Assembly: GCA_018383375.1 (NCBI GenBank)
Contig: JAHAWW010000143.1
Span: 1 to 14,760, forward strand
Direction: 5' to 3'
DNA from: Prevotellamassilia sp.
GTDB taxonomy: Bacteria; Bacteroidota; Bacteroidia; Bacteroidales; Bacteroidaceae
DNA: 14,760 nt
Below the pieces are notes generated by a model. The model was not told where the DNA came from. It was given only the letters and a program-made list of their open reading frames with translations, and did no database searches. This document shows, piece by piece, positions 14,710 to 14,760 of the stretch; the first letter of the stretch is position 1, and each line of letters begins with the position of its first letter. The translations under genes were made by a program, and so were the position numbers.

Positions 14710-14760
14710 TCGGGGTGACTGGATTCGAACCAGCGACCACACGCCCCCCAGACGCGTACT
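14710..14760 (-). tRNA. tRNA-Pro(GGG), 5' part outside window
   Basis: About 51 bases of the 3' part are present. Read on the - strand: an anticodon arm with loop CTGGGGG (anticodon GGG, U33 and a purine at 37; the 5-bp stem contains two G-U pairs), variable loop TGGTC, T arm GCTGG-TTCGAAT-CCAGT, acceptor strand CACCCCG and discriminator A at 14710. The expected partner CGGGGTG, as in other proline tRNAs, would lie beyond the window edge. CCA is not encoded (CT follows the discriminator), so it must be added after transcription. Confidence 0.9.

Overview
The window looks like chromosomal DNA from a member of the Bacteroidales, most likely a Prevotella-type organism. I base this on family content and signals rather than on any search. 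It has an M64-family peptidase, an FtsK / LolA-like / thioredoxin reductase gene run, two genes with Bacteroidetes lipoprotein signals, start regions that are A/T-rich instead of Shine-Dalgarno sites, TAnnTTTG-type promoter elements, and a tRNA without an encoded CCA. Base composition is moderate (about half GC). I see no transposase, phage gene, CRISPR array or toxin-antitoxin pair.

Left part (1-5566, + strand): the 3' part of an M64 metallopeptidase gene cut by the window edge; ftsK (DNA translocase of the division septum); a periplasmic LolA-like protein; and trxB, which ends at a clear intrinsic terminator. Middle part (5567-8323): a 558-base gap between trxB and pgk, then pgk (glycolysis), then an orphan substrate-binding-protein-like lipoprotein preceded by a long stem-loop. 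Right part (8345-13351): a large TPR protein with a GTG start, an EttA-type ABC-F ATPase, a YigZ/IMPACT-family protein with a probable TTG start, and a GNAT acetyltransferase overlapping it by four bases. This run is tightly packed and may be co-transcribed. On the - strand, converging on it, is an amidase_2 lipoprotein gene (13452-14138) with its own terminator. The window ends inside a tRNA-Pro(GGG) gene on the - strand, which also has a strong terminator.

The most unusual thing here is not a gene. The two long gaps (5567-6059 and 14139-14709) hold two diverged copies of the same element of about 200-270 bases, in inverted orientation. Each copy lies about 40-56 bases upstream of the promoter of a gene it points away from (pgk and the amidase). 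Both copies keep a hairpin plus T-run at the same internal position although the stem sequences differ, which suggests selection on an RNA structure or terminator. I cannot tell from one window whether this is a dispersed repeat, a small RNA family, or a decayed small gene.
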